A stretch of DNA of 64,000 nt from NCBI RefSeq assembly GCF_024436415.1, contig NZ_JAFMZQ010000001.1, positions 2,542,001-2,606,000 on the forward strand. Direction: 5' to 3'. Made by a program: the position numbers and the translations under genes. Shown here piece after piece: positions 47,135-57,014 of the stretch. The DNA is from Pedobacter deserti (GTDB taxonomy: Bacteria > Bacteroidota > Bacteroidia > Sphingobacteriales > Sphingobacteriaceae). Within the stretch, counting starts at the first letter, position 1, and each line of letters starts with the position of its first letter. Below the pieces are notes generated by a model, which worked only from the letters and a program-made list of their open reading frames with translations, ran no database searches and was not told the DNA's origin.

Positions 47135-48163
47135 ATGAAAAACTTTTTAATATTAGCTGTACTGCTCACAATGGGATCGACTGTATCGGGTCAGGAGCCA
47201 CAGAAAGTTAAGCTGAGTGCTTACCTGGAAACTTATTTCGGATACGATTTCGATAAACCGGCTGACAATAACCGGCCCGGCTTTGTCTATTCGCACAACA
47301 GGCATAACGAGGTTAACCTGAACCTCGGCTTTATCAAAGCCAGCTATGAAGATGGCCCGATCCGCGCAAATCTCGCTTTAATGGCGGGTACCTATACCAA
47401 TGCTAATCTTGCGGCTGAACCTGATGTGCTGAAAAATTTGTTTGAGGCAAATGTTGGGGTTAGGCTGTCTACCAAGAGTAATCTCTGGCTTGATGCCGGG
47501 ATATTTTCGTCGCATATCGGGTTTGAGAGTGCGGTTTCAAAAGACTGCTGGGTGCTGACCAGGAATATTTCTTCGGAGAACACGCCTTATTATGAGTCGG
47601 GCGCAAAACTGACTTACGGCAGCGACGACGGAAGATTTACCGCCGCAGTACTGTACCTGAACGGATGGCAAAGAATAACGAGGCAGAACGGGAACAGCAG
47701 GCCAGCAGGCGGACTGCAACTGACCTGGAAGCCGGCACCCGCGATCACGGTCAACTATAGCAACTACCTGGGTACGGAAGGGGCTGATTCAGTTCGTGTA
47801 ACCCGTTTCTATCACAATGTGTATGGTATATTTTCTGTGACGGAAAAGCTTGGCCTGACGCTGGGCTTTGACTACGGAACCCAGCAGCGGGTAAAGGGAA
47901 GCGATGACAAACATGAGGTATTGTCGCCAGTAATTATTGCCAGATACGCGCTCGCACCCAAATGGGCTATGGCCGGAAGGTTGGAGTATTATGAAGACAG
48001 GAATGGAATGTTGATAGTCGCAAATACCCCTGAGGGTTTCAAGACCACAGGATATTCGTTGAATGTAGATTATTCACCCGTAAGTAATGCTGTTGTGCGG
48101 CTGGAAGGGAAGATGTACAAGAACGATGGGGTACTTACGGCAAGCCTCGCTGTAGCCTTTTGA
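47135..48163 (+). CDS. Outer-membrane beta-barrel porin in the kdp operon
   Basis: A 342-residue OmpL/BBP2-like porin: signal peptide residues 1-19 (TVSGQ), then about 14 aromatic-rich strands, ending 'LTASLAVAF'. Similar porins are found in Bacteroidota kdp loci, and its position between kdpC (17 nt) and the KdpD-type gene (12 nt) makes it part of the operon. It may pass K+ or another small solute through the outer membrane, supplying KdpFABC; that is inference. Confidence 0.85.
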   Translation: MKNFLILAVLLTMGSTVSGQEPQKVKLSAYLETYFGYDFDKPADNNRPGFVYSHNRHNEVNLNLGFIKASYEDGPIRANLALMAGTYTNANLAAEPDVLKNLFEANVGVRLSTKSNLWLDAGIFSSHIGFESAVSKDCWVLTRNISSENTPYYESGAKLTYGSDDGRFTAAVLYLNGWQRITRQNGNSRPAGGLQLTWKPAPAITVNYSNYLGTEGADSVRVTRFYHNVYGIFSVTEKLGLTLGFDYGTQQRVKGSDDKHEVLSPVIIARYALAPKWAMAGRLEYYEDRNGMLIVANTPEGFKTTGYSLNVDYSPVSNAVVRLEGKMYKNDGVLTASLAVAF

Positions 48164-48175
48164 TATGGTGAAGGG

Positions 48176-49270
48176 ATGATAGACATGACGACAGGATCGC
48201 GGCGCGGAAAGTTTAAGGTATATATTGGCATGAGTGCCGGCGTGGGAAAAACGTATCGTATGCTCCAGGAAGCGCACGCGTTGCTGAAGCGAGGCATCGA
48301 CATTCAGATCGGCTATATCGAAACGCATGGGCGACCGGAAACACATGCGCTTCTGGACGGCATCCCGGTAGTACCCAGACGGAAGATCTTTTATAAGGGC
48401 AAGTCGCTGGAAGAAATGGATGTGCAGGCGATACTCAACCTGCACCCGGAGGTGGTCATTGTAGACGAATTGGCCCATACCAATATAGATGGTAGTAAAA
48501 ACAGCAAAAGGTGGCAGGACGTAGCCGATCTTCTGGACGCTGGGATCAATGTCATATCGGCGGTCAATATTCAGCATCTGGAGAGCATGAACGAGGAAGT
48601 GGAGACCATCACCGGAATTCCGGTGACGGAGCGGATTCCCGATAAAATCCTGGAGCGTGCAGACGAAATTGTGAATATTGACCTTACGGCCGAGGAACTG
48701 ATAGAGCGCCTGAAAACCGGAAAGATCTATGAGGAAAGCAAGATAAAGCGTGCACTCGAAAACTTCTTTCAGCCTGAGCGCATCCTGCAGTTGCGGGAGC
48801 TTGCCCTGAAAGAGGTGGCGCACCACCTGATGCGCAAGATTGACCTTGAAGTGCCAAAGCAGCTTAAGCTGCGCCCGGAAAAGTTTTTGGCCTGTATTTC
48901 GACCAACCATGAAACGGCCAAAGTTGTTATCCGCAAGACTGCACGGCTGGCCTCTTACTATCGCTCGCCCTGGATTGTGCTGTATGTGCAGCGAAGTAAT
49001 GAGCAGGGCGACCGGATAAAACTGGACCTGCAGCGGCATCTGATCAACAATTTTAAACTGGCAATTGAGCTGGGCGCGGAGGTGCTGAAGATAAAAAGTG
49101 AGGATGTAACGGAGACCATCACCAGAATAGCGGCTGAAAAGGAGGTGACAACGATCTGTATCGGGAAGCCGCACCTTAATTTGTTTCAGGTGATTTTGAG
49201 GACTGCAATATTCAACCGACTTTTAAAAAATATTTCGGAAACGGAAACTGATCTGGTTATCCTTTCTTAA
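48176..49270 (+). CDS. kdpD: KdpD N-terminal-type sensor protein without kinase domain
   Basis: A 364-residue protein covering only the cytoplasmic N-terminal part of E. coli KdpD. It has the KdpD domain with Walker A GMSAGVGKT (residues 18-26) and the Walker B-like VDELAHTN, followed by a USP-like domain (about 240-364). The membrane domain and histidine-kinase core of full KdpD are absent; a separate HAMP kinase follows after 12 nt. An alternative start at 48185 is possible. It probably senses ATP, c-di-AMP or K+ status. Confidence 0.9.
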   Translation: MIDMTTGSRRGKFKVYIGMSAGVGKTYRMLQEAHALLKRGIDIQIGYIETHGRPETHALLDGIPVVPRRKIFYKGKSLEEMDVQAILNLHPEVVIVDELAHTNIDGSKNSKRWQDVADLLDAGINVISAVNIQHLESMNEEVETITGIPVTERIPDKILERADEIVNIDLTAEELIERLKTGKIYEESKIKRALENFFQPERILQLRELALKEVAHHLMRKIDLEVPKQLKLRPEKFLACISTNHETAKVVIRKTARLASYYRSPWIVLYVQRSNEQGDRIKLDLQRHLINNFKLAIELGAEVLKIKSEDVTETITRIAAEKEVTTICIGKPHLNLFQVILRTAIFNRLLKNISETETDLVILS

Positions 49271-49282
49271 TATGGACAGACA

Positions 49283-51037
49283 ATGAAAATAAAAACTAAA
49301 CTTCGCCTGGGATTCGGATTCCTGTTCCTCGTGGTGATCTTCTTTGGTGCGGTGTCGCTGCACTATATGAATAAGATTTCAGTAAGCGCAAGGGTGATCC
49401 TGAAAGACAATTACGAGAGCTTACGGTATGCCCGGGAGATCAGAAGTATACTGGATGACAATGACCTGCCGCTTTCCGCCGCAGCGGTTGAGAAGCTTAA
49501 GATGCAGCTTGAACTGGAGCAGCAAAACATCACAGAGCCGGGTGAAGCTAAAGCCGTAGCAGACCTTTCTGGCGCCTTCACGGCGCTTACCCGCCCCGGG
49601 GCTGTGCAGTCGGCCCAAAGATCAGCACTTCGCCAGATGCACCTGCAATTGAGGACAATTGAGGAGTTGAATATGCAGGCCATTGTGCGGAAAAACGAGG
49701 CCGCCCGGCAGAGCGTGGAAAAGGCCGCTACTTATTTGATCTTTGCGGCATCTATTTGCTTTATCGTATTGTTTTCCTTCAGTGTCAACTTTCCGGGCTT
49801 TGTGGCTAATCCGCTCCGCGAGTTTTCGGAGGCGATTAAGGCCATAGGCCGCAAGAATTACAAACAGCGTTTAGAGTTTAAGGGAAACGATGAGTTTGCG
49901 GAGCTGGCCGAGGAGTTTAATGCTATGACGGCACAGTTGAACAGGTGGGAAAACAGCAATCTTGCCAAGCTGCAATCGGAGAAGCTGAGGATCGAAGCAA
50001 TTATTGGTCAGATGCGGGACGCTATTATCGGTTTGAATGAGAAAAAAGAGATCCTGTTCCTGAACAAGGTAGCCGGACAGCTACTGAATTTGGACGGGCG
50101 GGACCTTACTGGTGCAGATGCCCTTGAGCTGATGAAAAAGAATGACCTGTTGAGCAGCGTGATACAGGCTGCTGATGATACGAAGCCGATGAAGATCTAT
50201 GCTGACGGCAAGGAATCATATTTTAAGCTGGAGCGACGTGAGATTCTGGTACCCATGACCGGCGAACCATCGGAAAATGCCATCAGCGCATCACTTAAAA
50301 CAGCAGGGGAGGTGTATGTGCTTAAAAACGTGACGGAGTATAAGGAACTTGACGAGGCGAAAACGAACTTTATCGCTACGGTTTCGCATGAGCTTAAAAC
50401 GCCGATTTCATCTATCAAGATGAGCGTGAAACTGCTCGACGACGAACGCGTTGGCGGGATGAACCCCGAACAGCGACAGCTGGTGCAACATATCAAAGAA
50501 GATTGTGGTCGCCTGCTGAAGATTACCAGTGAACTGCTTGACCTCTCGCAGGTTGAAACAGGCAATCTGCAGCTTAATCTGGTTAGGTCGGACCCCAGGA
50601 AGGTGGCCATCTATGCGATGGATACGGTTCGCTTGCAAGCCGAGCAAAAGGAAATCGAGCTGGAGCTGATTGGCCGGAACGATCTGCCGAAAGTTAATAT
50701 GGATACAGAGAAAACGGCTTGGGTGCTAGTTAACTTTCTCTCTAATGCGCTCCGTTACAGTGTACCGAAATCGAGGGTTGTGGTGCAGGTGATTCAGCAT
50801 GGTACAGATATCGAGTTTTCTGTACGTGATTTTGGTAAGGGGATTGACGAGCAGTATCAGAAACGCTTGTTTGACCGGTATTTTCAGGTGCCCACTGATG
50901 GCAGCAACAAATCTGGTTCGGGCCTGGGCCTGGCGATTTCAAAAGATTTCATAGAGGCTGAAGGGGGAAAGATATGGGTGGAAAGCGCCATTGGTGAAGG
51001 AAGCAGGTTTTGTTTCCTGCTTCCTGTAGCTGAGTGA
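49283..51037 (+). CDS. HAMP-domain sensor histidine kinase of the kdp locus
   Basis: A 584-residue membrane histidine kinase. Two membrane helices (about residues 12-30 and 150-172) flank a helical periplasmic region; then HAMP, a PAS-like region (about 235-345), HisKA with SHELKTP (His369) and HATPase with NALRYS (N box), DFGKGI and GSGLGL motifs. It follows the KdpD-type gene by 12 nt and likely phosphorylates the NtrC-type regulator at 41161. The last 40 nt of the gene lie in the first copy of a 43-bp direct repeat. Confidence 0.93.
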   Translation: MKIKTKLRLGFGFLFLVVIFFGAVSLHYMNKISVSARVILKDNYESLRYAREIRSILDDNDLPLSAAAVEKLKMQLELEQQNITEPGEAKAVADLSGAFTALTRPGAVQSAQRSALRQMHLQLRTIEELNMQAIVRKNEAARQSVEKAATYLIFAASICFIVLFSFSVNFPGFVANPLREFSEAIKAIGRKNYKQRLEFKGNDEFAELAEEFNAMTAQLNRWENSNLAKLQSEKLRIEAIIGQMRDAIIGLNEKKEILFLNKVAGQLLNLDGRDLTGADALELMKKNDLLSSVIQAADDTKPMKIYADGKESYFKLERREILVPMTGEPSENAISASLKTAGEVYVLKNVTEYKELDEAKTNFIATVSHELKTPISSIKMSVKLLDDERVGGMNPEQRQLVQHIKEDCGRLLKITSELLDLSQVETGNLQLNLVRSDPRKVAIYAMDTVRLQAEQKEIELELIGRNDLPKVNMDTEKTAWVLVNFLSNALRYSVPKSRVVVQVIQHGTDIEFSVRDFGKGIDEQYQKRLFDRYFQVPTDGSNKSGSGLGLAISKDFIEAEGGKIWVESAIGEGSRFCFLLPVAE

Positions 51038-51040
51038 TTA
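50998..51040 (+). repeat. 43-bp direct repeat, copy 1 (contains a 9-bp hairpin)
   Basis: This copy comprises the last codons of the kinase gene, its stop and TTA. It contains the perfect hairpin GGAAGCAGG-TTTTGTTT-CCTGCTTCC. The same 43 bp, with one mismatch (T at 51031 versus C at 52673), recur at 52640-52682. The 1.6 kb between the copies holds one ATPase/nuclease gene. Confidence 0.95.
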
Positions 51041-51087
51041 GCATCCTGGAGATTACTTGCTGCCCGTTTTTTGTTTATATTTACCGC

Positions 51088-52611
51088 ATGAGGAAGTATC
51101 CAATTGGCTTACAGGATTTCGGAGAAGTAATATCAGGCGATTATCTTTACATTGACAAAACTGAACCGATCTTTAATCTGATTAGTTCAGGGAAGTACTA
51201 TTTCCTGAGCCGTCCAAGGCGTTTTGGTAAATCTCTTCTTTTGTCGACCATTAAGCAGATCTTTAAAGGGAATACATCTTTGTTTGATGGGCTTTGGATA
51301 CATGACCAATGGGATTGGAGGCAGAAGCATCCGGTAATCCATCTGAAACTAAGCAGTATCAACTACCAAAAACTGGGATTATATGCGGCGCTTAGTAAAG
51401 AAATGGATGCACAGGCAAAAGCACAAGGCGTTGTACTTGAAGAACAAGATCTAAAAGACAAATTTAAAGAGCTTATTGAAAAATCCTCAGTTAACGGAAA
51501 TGTTGTGATCCTTATCGACGAATACGACAAACCCGTTATTGACTACCTCGAAGACCTTGACACCGCTGAAGAGAACCGTTCTGTATTTAAGGCGTTTTAT
51601 TCGGTATTAAAAGATGCAGATGAATATATCAGGTTATTGCTCATTACCGGGGTTAGCCGTTTTACTAAAATCAGTATTTTTTCTGATTTGAACAATCTTC
51701 GTGATATCTCTCTGGCGCCTGAATTTAGCACTTTGGTAGGAATTACCCAGGCGCAGGTGGAAGAGAACTTTAGTGCTGAAATAGCGGAGATGAAGGAAAC
51801 AGAGCCAAATATTGTTGAAAAGATCAGGGAGTGGTATAACGGATATTCGTGGAATGGAGTGGACAGGGTTTATAATCCCTTTTCCTTGCTCAATTTTATG
51901 GCGGACCGGACATTCAGCAATTACTGGTTTGAAACCGGGACGCCGACATTTCTGATAAAGCAGATCAGGGAACAACAGGATTATAACTTTGATAAAATAC
52001 GCGTTGGCAAAAGTACATTGGGTAAGTTCGATATAAAGAATTTGCTATCAATCCCCTTGTTATTTCAAACCGGGTATTTGACAGTGAAGTCATACGACAG
52101 CGAATTTGATGCCTACGAACTGGGTTATCCGAACAAAGAGGTCGAGGCCAGTCTGCTTGATAATCTACTCAGTGCTTATCGGGAAGTCTACCCGGCAGAT
52201 TCCCAGGAATTTACCTACGACCTGGTGACTGCTCTCCGTACAAATAATATCAATGGAATGATTGAGCAGTTAAACGTGCTGATCTCTACAATTCCATACG
52301 ACCATTGGCGGGCGGAGAGTGAATCTATATTTCATATTATCTTACACCTGGCTTTCAAAAGGATCGGGATGAATGTGCACAGTGAAGTACATAGCGCTAA
52401 AGGCCGTTGTGACATATTAATTCTTACCAACGATTTTATTTACGTGCTGGAATTGAAACTGGAAGGCAGTGCAGAGGCTGCGTTAGAGCAAATCATCCAT
52501 AAGGGCTATTTGGATGCCTACAAAGCCGATCCCAGGAAGAAAACCGCAATAGGCATCAACTTCTCATCGGAGAGAAGGGCTGTGCAGGATTTTAAAGTTC
52601 AGCAACTTTAG
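51088..52611 (+). CDS. AAA-ATPase/PD-(D/E)XK nuclease-like protein (PF09820/PF08011 type)
   Basis: A 507-residue protein when started at the ATG at 51088; the upstream GTG at 51034 would overlap the kinase stop and adds an unusual leader. The N-terminus has the typical 'MRKYPIGLQDFGEV' and 'YLYIDKTEPI' pattern, then SRPRRFGKS (Walker A) and LIDEYDKPV (Walker B). The C-terminus has a PD-(D/E)XK signature (GRCDILIL with YVLELKLEG). The family is expanded in Bacteroidota and Bacillota but its biological role is not established. The gene is the only cargo between the 43-bp repeats at 50998-51040 and 52640-52682. Confidence 0.9.
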   Translation: MRKYPIGLQDFGEVISGDYLYIDKTEPIFNLISSGKYYFLSRPRRFGKSLLLSTIKQIFKGNTSLFDGLWIHDQWDWRQKHPVIHLKLSSINYQKLGLYAALSKEMDAQAKAQGVVLEEQDLKDKFKELIEKSSVNGNVVILIDEYDKPVIDYLEDLDTAEENRSVFKAFYSVLKDADEYIRLLLITGVSRFTKISIFSDLNNLRDISLAPEFSTLVGITQAQVEENFSAEIAEMKETEPNIVEKIREWYNGYSWNGVDRVYNPFSLLNFMADRTFSNYWFETGTPTFLIKQIREQQDYNFDKIRVGKSTLGKFDIKNLLSIPLLFQTGYLTVKSYDSEFDAYELGYPNKEVEASLLDNLLSAYREVYPADSQEFTYDLVTALRTNNINGMIEQLNVLISTIPYDHWRAESESIFHIILHLAFKRIGMNVHSEVHSAKGRCDILILTNDFIYVLELKLEGSAEAALEQIIHKGYLDAYKADPRKKTAIGINFSSERRAVQDFKVQQL

Positions 52612-52639
52612 CTTTCTGCGATTTGACTCAATTTATTTG

Positions 52640-52682
52640 AGGAAGCAGGTTTTGTTTCCTGCTTCCTGTAGCCGAGTGATTA
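52640..52682 (+). repeat. 43-bp direct repeat, copy 2
   Basis: This copy matches 42 of 43 bases of copy 1 and ends in TTA, the stop codon of metE read on the minus strand (52682-52680). Without the 51041-52682 segment, the kinase gene would lie directly against metE, so the insert sits precisely at the junction of two convergent genes. Confidence 0.95.
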
Positions 52683-54986
52683 AGCGGTTTCACGTGCTGC
52701 TTTCGCAGCAGCGACCATGTTTTCGAGCGCAGCTTTTGTCTCCGGCCATTTGCGGGTTTTCAGGCCGCAATCTGGATTTACCCATAGGTTTTCTGCGGGC
52801 AGTAACTCTGCTGCTTTTCTGAGCAGCGAAAGCATTTCATCCTTAGCAGGAACCCTCGGTGAGTGGATATCGTACACGCCGGGACCAATCTCATTGGGGT
52901 ATTTAAAATGGCTAAAGGCCTGCAGAAGTTCCATTTGCGAGCGTGAAGTTTCGATGGTGATGACGTCTGCATCCATGGCCGCAATATGTTCGATGATGTC
53001 GTTGAACTCGCTGTAACACATGTGCGTATGGATTTGTGTTTGGTCGGCAACCCCGCTTGCGGTGAGCCGGAAGGCGTTGACTGCCCATTGCAGGTAATCG
53101 TGGCGCCTGGCTTTACGAAGCGGTAGTCCTTCGCGGATTGCGGCCTCATCGATCTGGATGATGCTGATGCCTGCTTGTTCGAGTGCGAGCACCTCATCGC
53201 GGATCGCGAGGGCGATCTGATTGGTGGTGGTGTTACGCGGCTGATCGTTGCGCACGAAGGACCATTGCAGGATGGTGACCGGCCCGGTGAGCATGCCTTT
53301 CATCAGCTGTTTGGTTTGTTGGGCGGCGAACTTGGTCCACCGAACCGTCATATCCCGCGGTCTGCTTACGTCGCCATAAATGACCGGCGGCTTTACACAG
53401 CGGCTGCCGTAACTCTGCACCCAGCCATTTTTCGTAAGTAAGAATCCGTCGAGCTGCTCACCGAAGTACTCGACCATGTCGTTGCGCTCAAATTCGCCGT
53501 GCACCAACACATCAAAGCCGATTTCCTCCTGCCAGCGGATGGCCTGGATTGTGGCCTGTTCGATCTGCTCTTCGTATTGCCGGGATGTAAGTTCGCCTTT
53601 TTTGAATCGGGCACGCAACTGACGGATATCGTCTGTTTGCGGAAAAGAGCCGATGGTAGTGGTAGGAAAAAGCGGGAGCCTGAAACGCTCTCGGTGCAAT
53701 TGCTGTCGCACCGCAAAGGCACTTTGACGATTAGAATCGGCATCCGTTATGGCGAGGACGCGGTTTTTTACAGCTTGTTTGTGAACCTTTTCGGAAATTC
53801 TTCTGCTGTCGAGCGCTTGCTTGTTCTCTTCCAGCAATGTGATGTTTCCCTCGATGATCTTTCTGAGTTCAGCGATCTCATTCAGCTTCTGTTTGGCGAA
53901 GGCCATCCAGTTTTTGATCTCCGGGTCTATGGTGGTCTCCAGTTCCAGATCGATGGGACAATGCAGCAGCGAGCAGGACGGCGCAATGATGATGCGCTTG
54001 CTGCCGAGCTTACCGGCTGCCCTATTAATAAGCTCCAGGGATCTGGCGTAATCGTTTTTCCAGACGTTGCGGCCGTCTACTATACCGATAGACAGCTGCA
54101 TGCGCGCCGGGATCAATTCGAGAATTTCATCGAGCTGTTCGGGCGCACGTACCAGGTCGACATGCAACGCAGCCACCGGCAGGTTGACTGCCAGTGTCGT
54201 GTTATCGAGCAAAGCCTCGAAGTAAGTCGCCACCAGCAGTTTAACACCGCCCGTCTGCTTAGCGATAGTACGGTAAGCAAACTCGAATGCCTGTTTTTCC
54301 TTATCGGACAGGTCGAGCACCAGGCAAGGCTCATCCAGTTGTATCCATTTGGCGCCCTGCTGTTTGAGTCGGTTGATGATCTCAATATATACGGGTACCA
54401 GCGACTTGATGAGATCGATACGCTCGAATGTGCCTGCCCCTGATGCTTCATGCGTTTTCTCTTTTCCCAGCAAGAGATAGCTAACCGGTCCGACAAGCAC
54501 AGGTTTGGCTTTGTCGCCCAGCAACTTCTTTGCGGCGTTTAGTTCACCGAATACCTTTTCAGAAAAGATCCGGAACTGCTGTCGGGCGGTAAATTCGGGC
54601 ACCAGGTAATGATAATTGGTATCCAGCCACTTGGTCATTTCCATGGCTGTGATGTCTAGTCCGTCCTTTTGATAGCCGCGGGCCATGGCAAAGTACAGAT
54701 CGAGTTCGGTATTCGTTTTTACCTGCGACAGAACGGGGGAGTAGCGCTCAGGAATAGACCCCAAGAGCAGGCTCATATCGAGCATCTGATCATAAAAACT
54801 GAAATCATTGCAGGGGATAAGGTCAATGTTTGCATCGAGCTGTACCTGCCAGTTTTCTTCACGGATGTGGCGTGCGACTGTGTTTAATTCTTTCTGGTCG
54901 ATCTTTCCCGACCAGTATTGCTCACAGGCCTTTTTTAATTGTCGCTGGCCCCCTATACGCGGGTAGCCGAGATTTTGCGTTAGCAT
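52680..54986 (-). CDS. metE: Cobalamin-independent methionine synthase
   Basis: A 768-residue MetE (from the ATG at 54986) that methylates homocysteine using methyltetrahydropteroyl-triglutamate. The N- and C-terminal barrels are both present; the C-terminal zinc-site motif includes the 'THMCYSEFNDI' segment with the Cys ligand and the final 'NPDCGLKTRKWPE' with another Cys ligand. The longer GTG start (55010) lies on the predicted -7 box, so ATG54986 is preferred. The lrp gene is divergent; regulation of metE by this AsnC-type factor is possible. Confidence 0.95.
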   Translation of the reverse strand: MLTQNLGYPRIGGQRQLKKACEQYWSGKIDQKELNTVARHIREENWQVQLDANIDLIPCNDFSFYDQMLDMSLLLGSIPERYSPVLSQVKTNTELDLYFAMARGYQKDGLDITAMEMTKWLDTNYHYLVPEFTARQQFRIFSEKVFGELNAAKKLLGDKAKPVLVGPVSYLLLGKEKTHEASGAGTFERIDLIKSLVPVYIEIINRLKQQGAKWIQLDEPCLVLDLSDKEKQAFEFAYRTIAKQTGGVKLLVATYFEALLDNTTLAVNLPVAALHVDLVRAPEQLDEILELIPARMQLSIGIVDGRNVWKNDYARSLELINRAAGKLGSKRIIIAPSCSLLHCPIDLELETTIDPEIKNWMAFAKQKLNEIAELRKIIEGNITLLEENKQALDSRRISEKVHKQAVKNRVLAITDADSNRQSAFAVRQQLHRERFRLPLFPTTTIGSFPQTDDIRQLRARFKKGELTSRQYEEQIEQATIQAIRWQEEIGFDVLVHGEFERNDMVEYFGEQLDGFLLTKNGWVQSYGSRCVKPPVIYGDVSRPRDMTVRWTKFAAQQTKQLMKGMLTGPVTILQWSFVRNDQPRNTTTNQIALAIRDEVLALEQAGISIIQIDEAAIREGLPLRKARRHDYLQWAVNAFRLTASGVADQTQIHTHMCYSEFNDIIEHIAAMDADVITIETSRSQMELLQAFSHFKYPNEIGPGVYDIHSPRVPAKDEMLSLLRKAAELLPAENLWVNPDCGLKTRKWPETKAALENMVAAAKAARETA

Positions 54987-55009
54987 ATTTTGTAGATTAT
55001 TGTTCGACA

Positions 55010-55017
55010 CAAAGCTA
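55010..55017 (-). promoter_or_regulatory. Candidate -7 box of metE
   Basis: The minus strand reads TAGCTTTG, a perfect TAnnTTTG. The predicted start is about 55004, leaving an 18-nt leader before ATG54986 and making the upstream GTG at 55010 untranscribed. Confidence 0.5.
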
Positions 55018-55140
55018 TATTGTCAGTATATTGCACTGAAATTTTAAAAATATTCAGTTAAAAAGAAGACATTATAAGGCTGTTATAGGATAATAATCTA
55101 TCTAATAGTCTTTGAAGCCGTGTAAACAGAAAAATATTCT

Positions 55141-55605
55141 ATGGACGAATTGTTAGACGAAACAGATCTAAAGCTTTTAAGGCTCCTGGGCGAAGATTCC
55201 AAGATTACCACAAAGGACCTGGCCACAAAGGTAAATCTCTCGCCATCGCCGGTTTTTGAAAGGGTGAAGCGACTTGAGACTAAGGGCTTCATTAAAAAGT
55301 ATATCGCCTTAATTGATGCGGAAAAGCTGGATTATGGCCTGATCGTTTTCTGCAACATCAGGCTAAAGCAGCATGACAAGAGCATTGGCCACGATTTTGT
55401 TTCGGAGATTATGAAACTTAATGAGGTGGTTGAGTGCTATAATATATCTGGTGATTTTGATTTTCTTTTAAAAGTACTGGCAAAGGATATGAAGCACTAT
55501 CAGGATTTTGTGTTCAACAAACTCGGTTCGGTTAAGAGCATCGGAAGTACGCACAGCACCTTTGTGATGTGCGAGAATAAGAATACGTATAATATTAATT
55601 TTTGA
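55141..55605 (+). CDS. Lrp/AsnC-family transcriptional regulator
   Basis: A 154-residue regulator: winged HTH (about residues 7-60, 'DLKLLRLLGEDSKITTKDLATKVNLSPSPVFERVKRLE') and the RAM ligand-binding domain (about 70-150). Amino-acid-responsive control is the family role. It is divergent from metE across 154 bp, so it may regulate it. Its 3' end overlaps the last codons of a decayed toxin fragment on the other strand. Confidence 0.93.
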   Translation: MDELLDETDLKLLRLLGEDSKITTKDLATKVNLSPSPVFERVKRLETKGFIKKYIALIDAEKLDYGLIVFCNIRLKQHDKSIGHDFVSEIMKLNEVVECYNISGDFDFLLKVLAKDMKHYQDFVFNKLGSVKSIGSTHSTFVMCENKNTYNINF

Positions 55606-55657
55606 GATCGCGAATTCTATTTATAAAACAGGTAGTATCGGTAATGATTATACTATA
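55595..55657 (-). pseudogene. Truncated DUF3368 (PIN-type) toxin fragment
   Basis: On the minus strand, in the frame following the antitoxin fragment, about 20 codons read SIIITDTTCFINRIRDLKN and then stop. The SIIxTDTTCF start resembles the first strand of DUF3368/PIN-type toxins (usually IISDTSCLI), with the conserved Asp. Only the first ~15 residues survive; the end runs into the 3' end of lrp. The call rests on this short segment and on the antitoxin remnant next to it. Confidence 0.5.
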
Positions 55658-55666
55658 TATACCCGT

Positions 55667-55853
55667 GATCCGGTCAAGCTCATCAGATAAATCGCTGGCA
55701 GAGTAGTTTTATTAAAGAAACACCATAATCACTAAGTAGCTCGGCAAAGGTACGTTTACTCAATCGAGCCATATCAGCAGCTTGACCGAGAGAAAGCTTT
55801 CCGGATTCATAAAATTGGGCTGCTATAAACCTCACGGTCTCATTTGATGGTAG
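55667..55853 (-). pseudogene. Frameshifted UPF0175 antitoxin remnant
   Basis: Minus-strand frame from 55835 (GTG) reads VRFIAAQFYESGKLSLGQAADMARLSKRTFAELLSDYGVSLI, matching the UPF0175 pattern 'YExGKLSLGQAAxMxxLSKRTFxELL', then goes out of frame. The family C-terminus continues in the next frame from 55708 (NYSASDLSDELDRI). The join is a one-nucleotide shift within TTTAATAAAACTAC. Upstream in-frame residues (INLPSNETV) also fit the family, but no ATG remains. UPF0175 proteins are antitoxins of DUF3368 toxins, and a toxin start follows. Confidence 0.7.
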
Positions 55854-55855
55854 GT

Positions 55856-57007
<1,152 letters not shown>

Positions 57008-57014
57008 CTAATAT

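Noticed and set aside
48074..49174. 366-residue minus-strand ORF
   Set aside because: Antisense to the KdpD-type gene, which has clear Walker motifs; the antisense frame has none.
51034..51087. GTG start of the AAA-ATPase gene at 51034
   Set aside because: It overlaps the kinase stop and adds a leader absent from the family; ATG at 51088 begins the conserved MRKYPIGLQDF pattern.
50998..52682. Ordinary transposon target duplication
   Set aside because: The repeats are 43 bp, far longer than usual transposon target duplications, and no transposase or terminal inverted repeats were found.
53499..54443. 314-residue plus-strand ORF
   Set aside because: Antisense to metE, which is intact from end to end.
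55010..55140. SAM riboswitch before metE
   Set aside because: The 154-bp metE-lrp gap has no SAM-I/II-like conserved segments; a -7 box and a short leader leave no room for one on the metE side.
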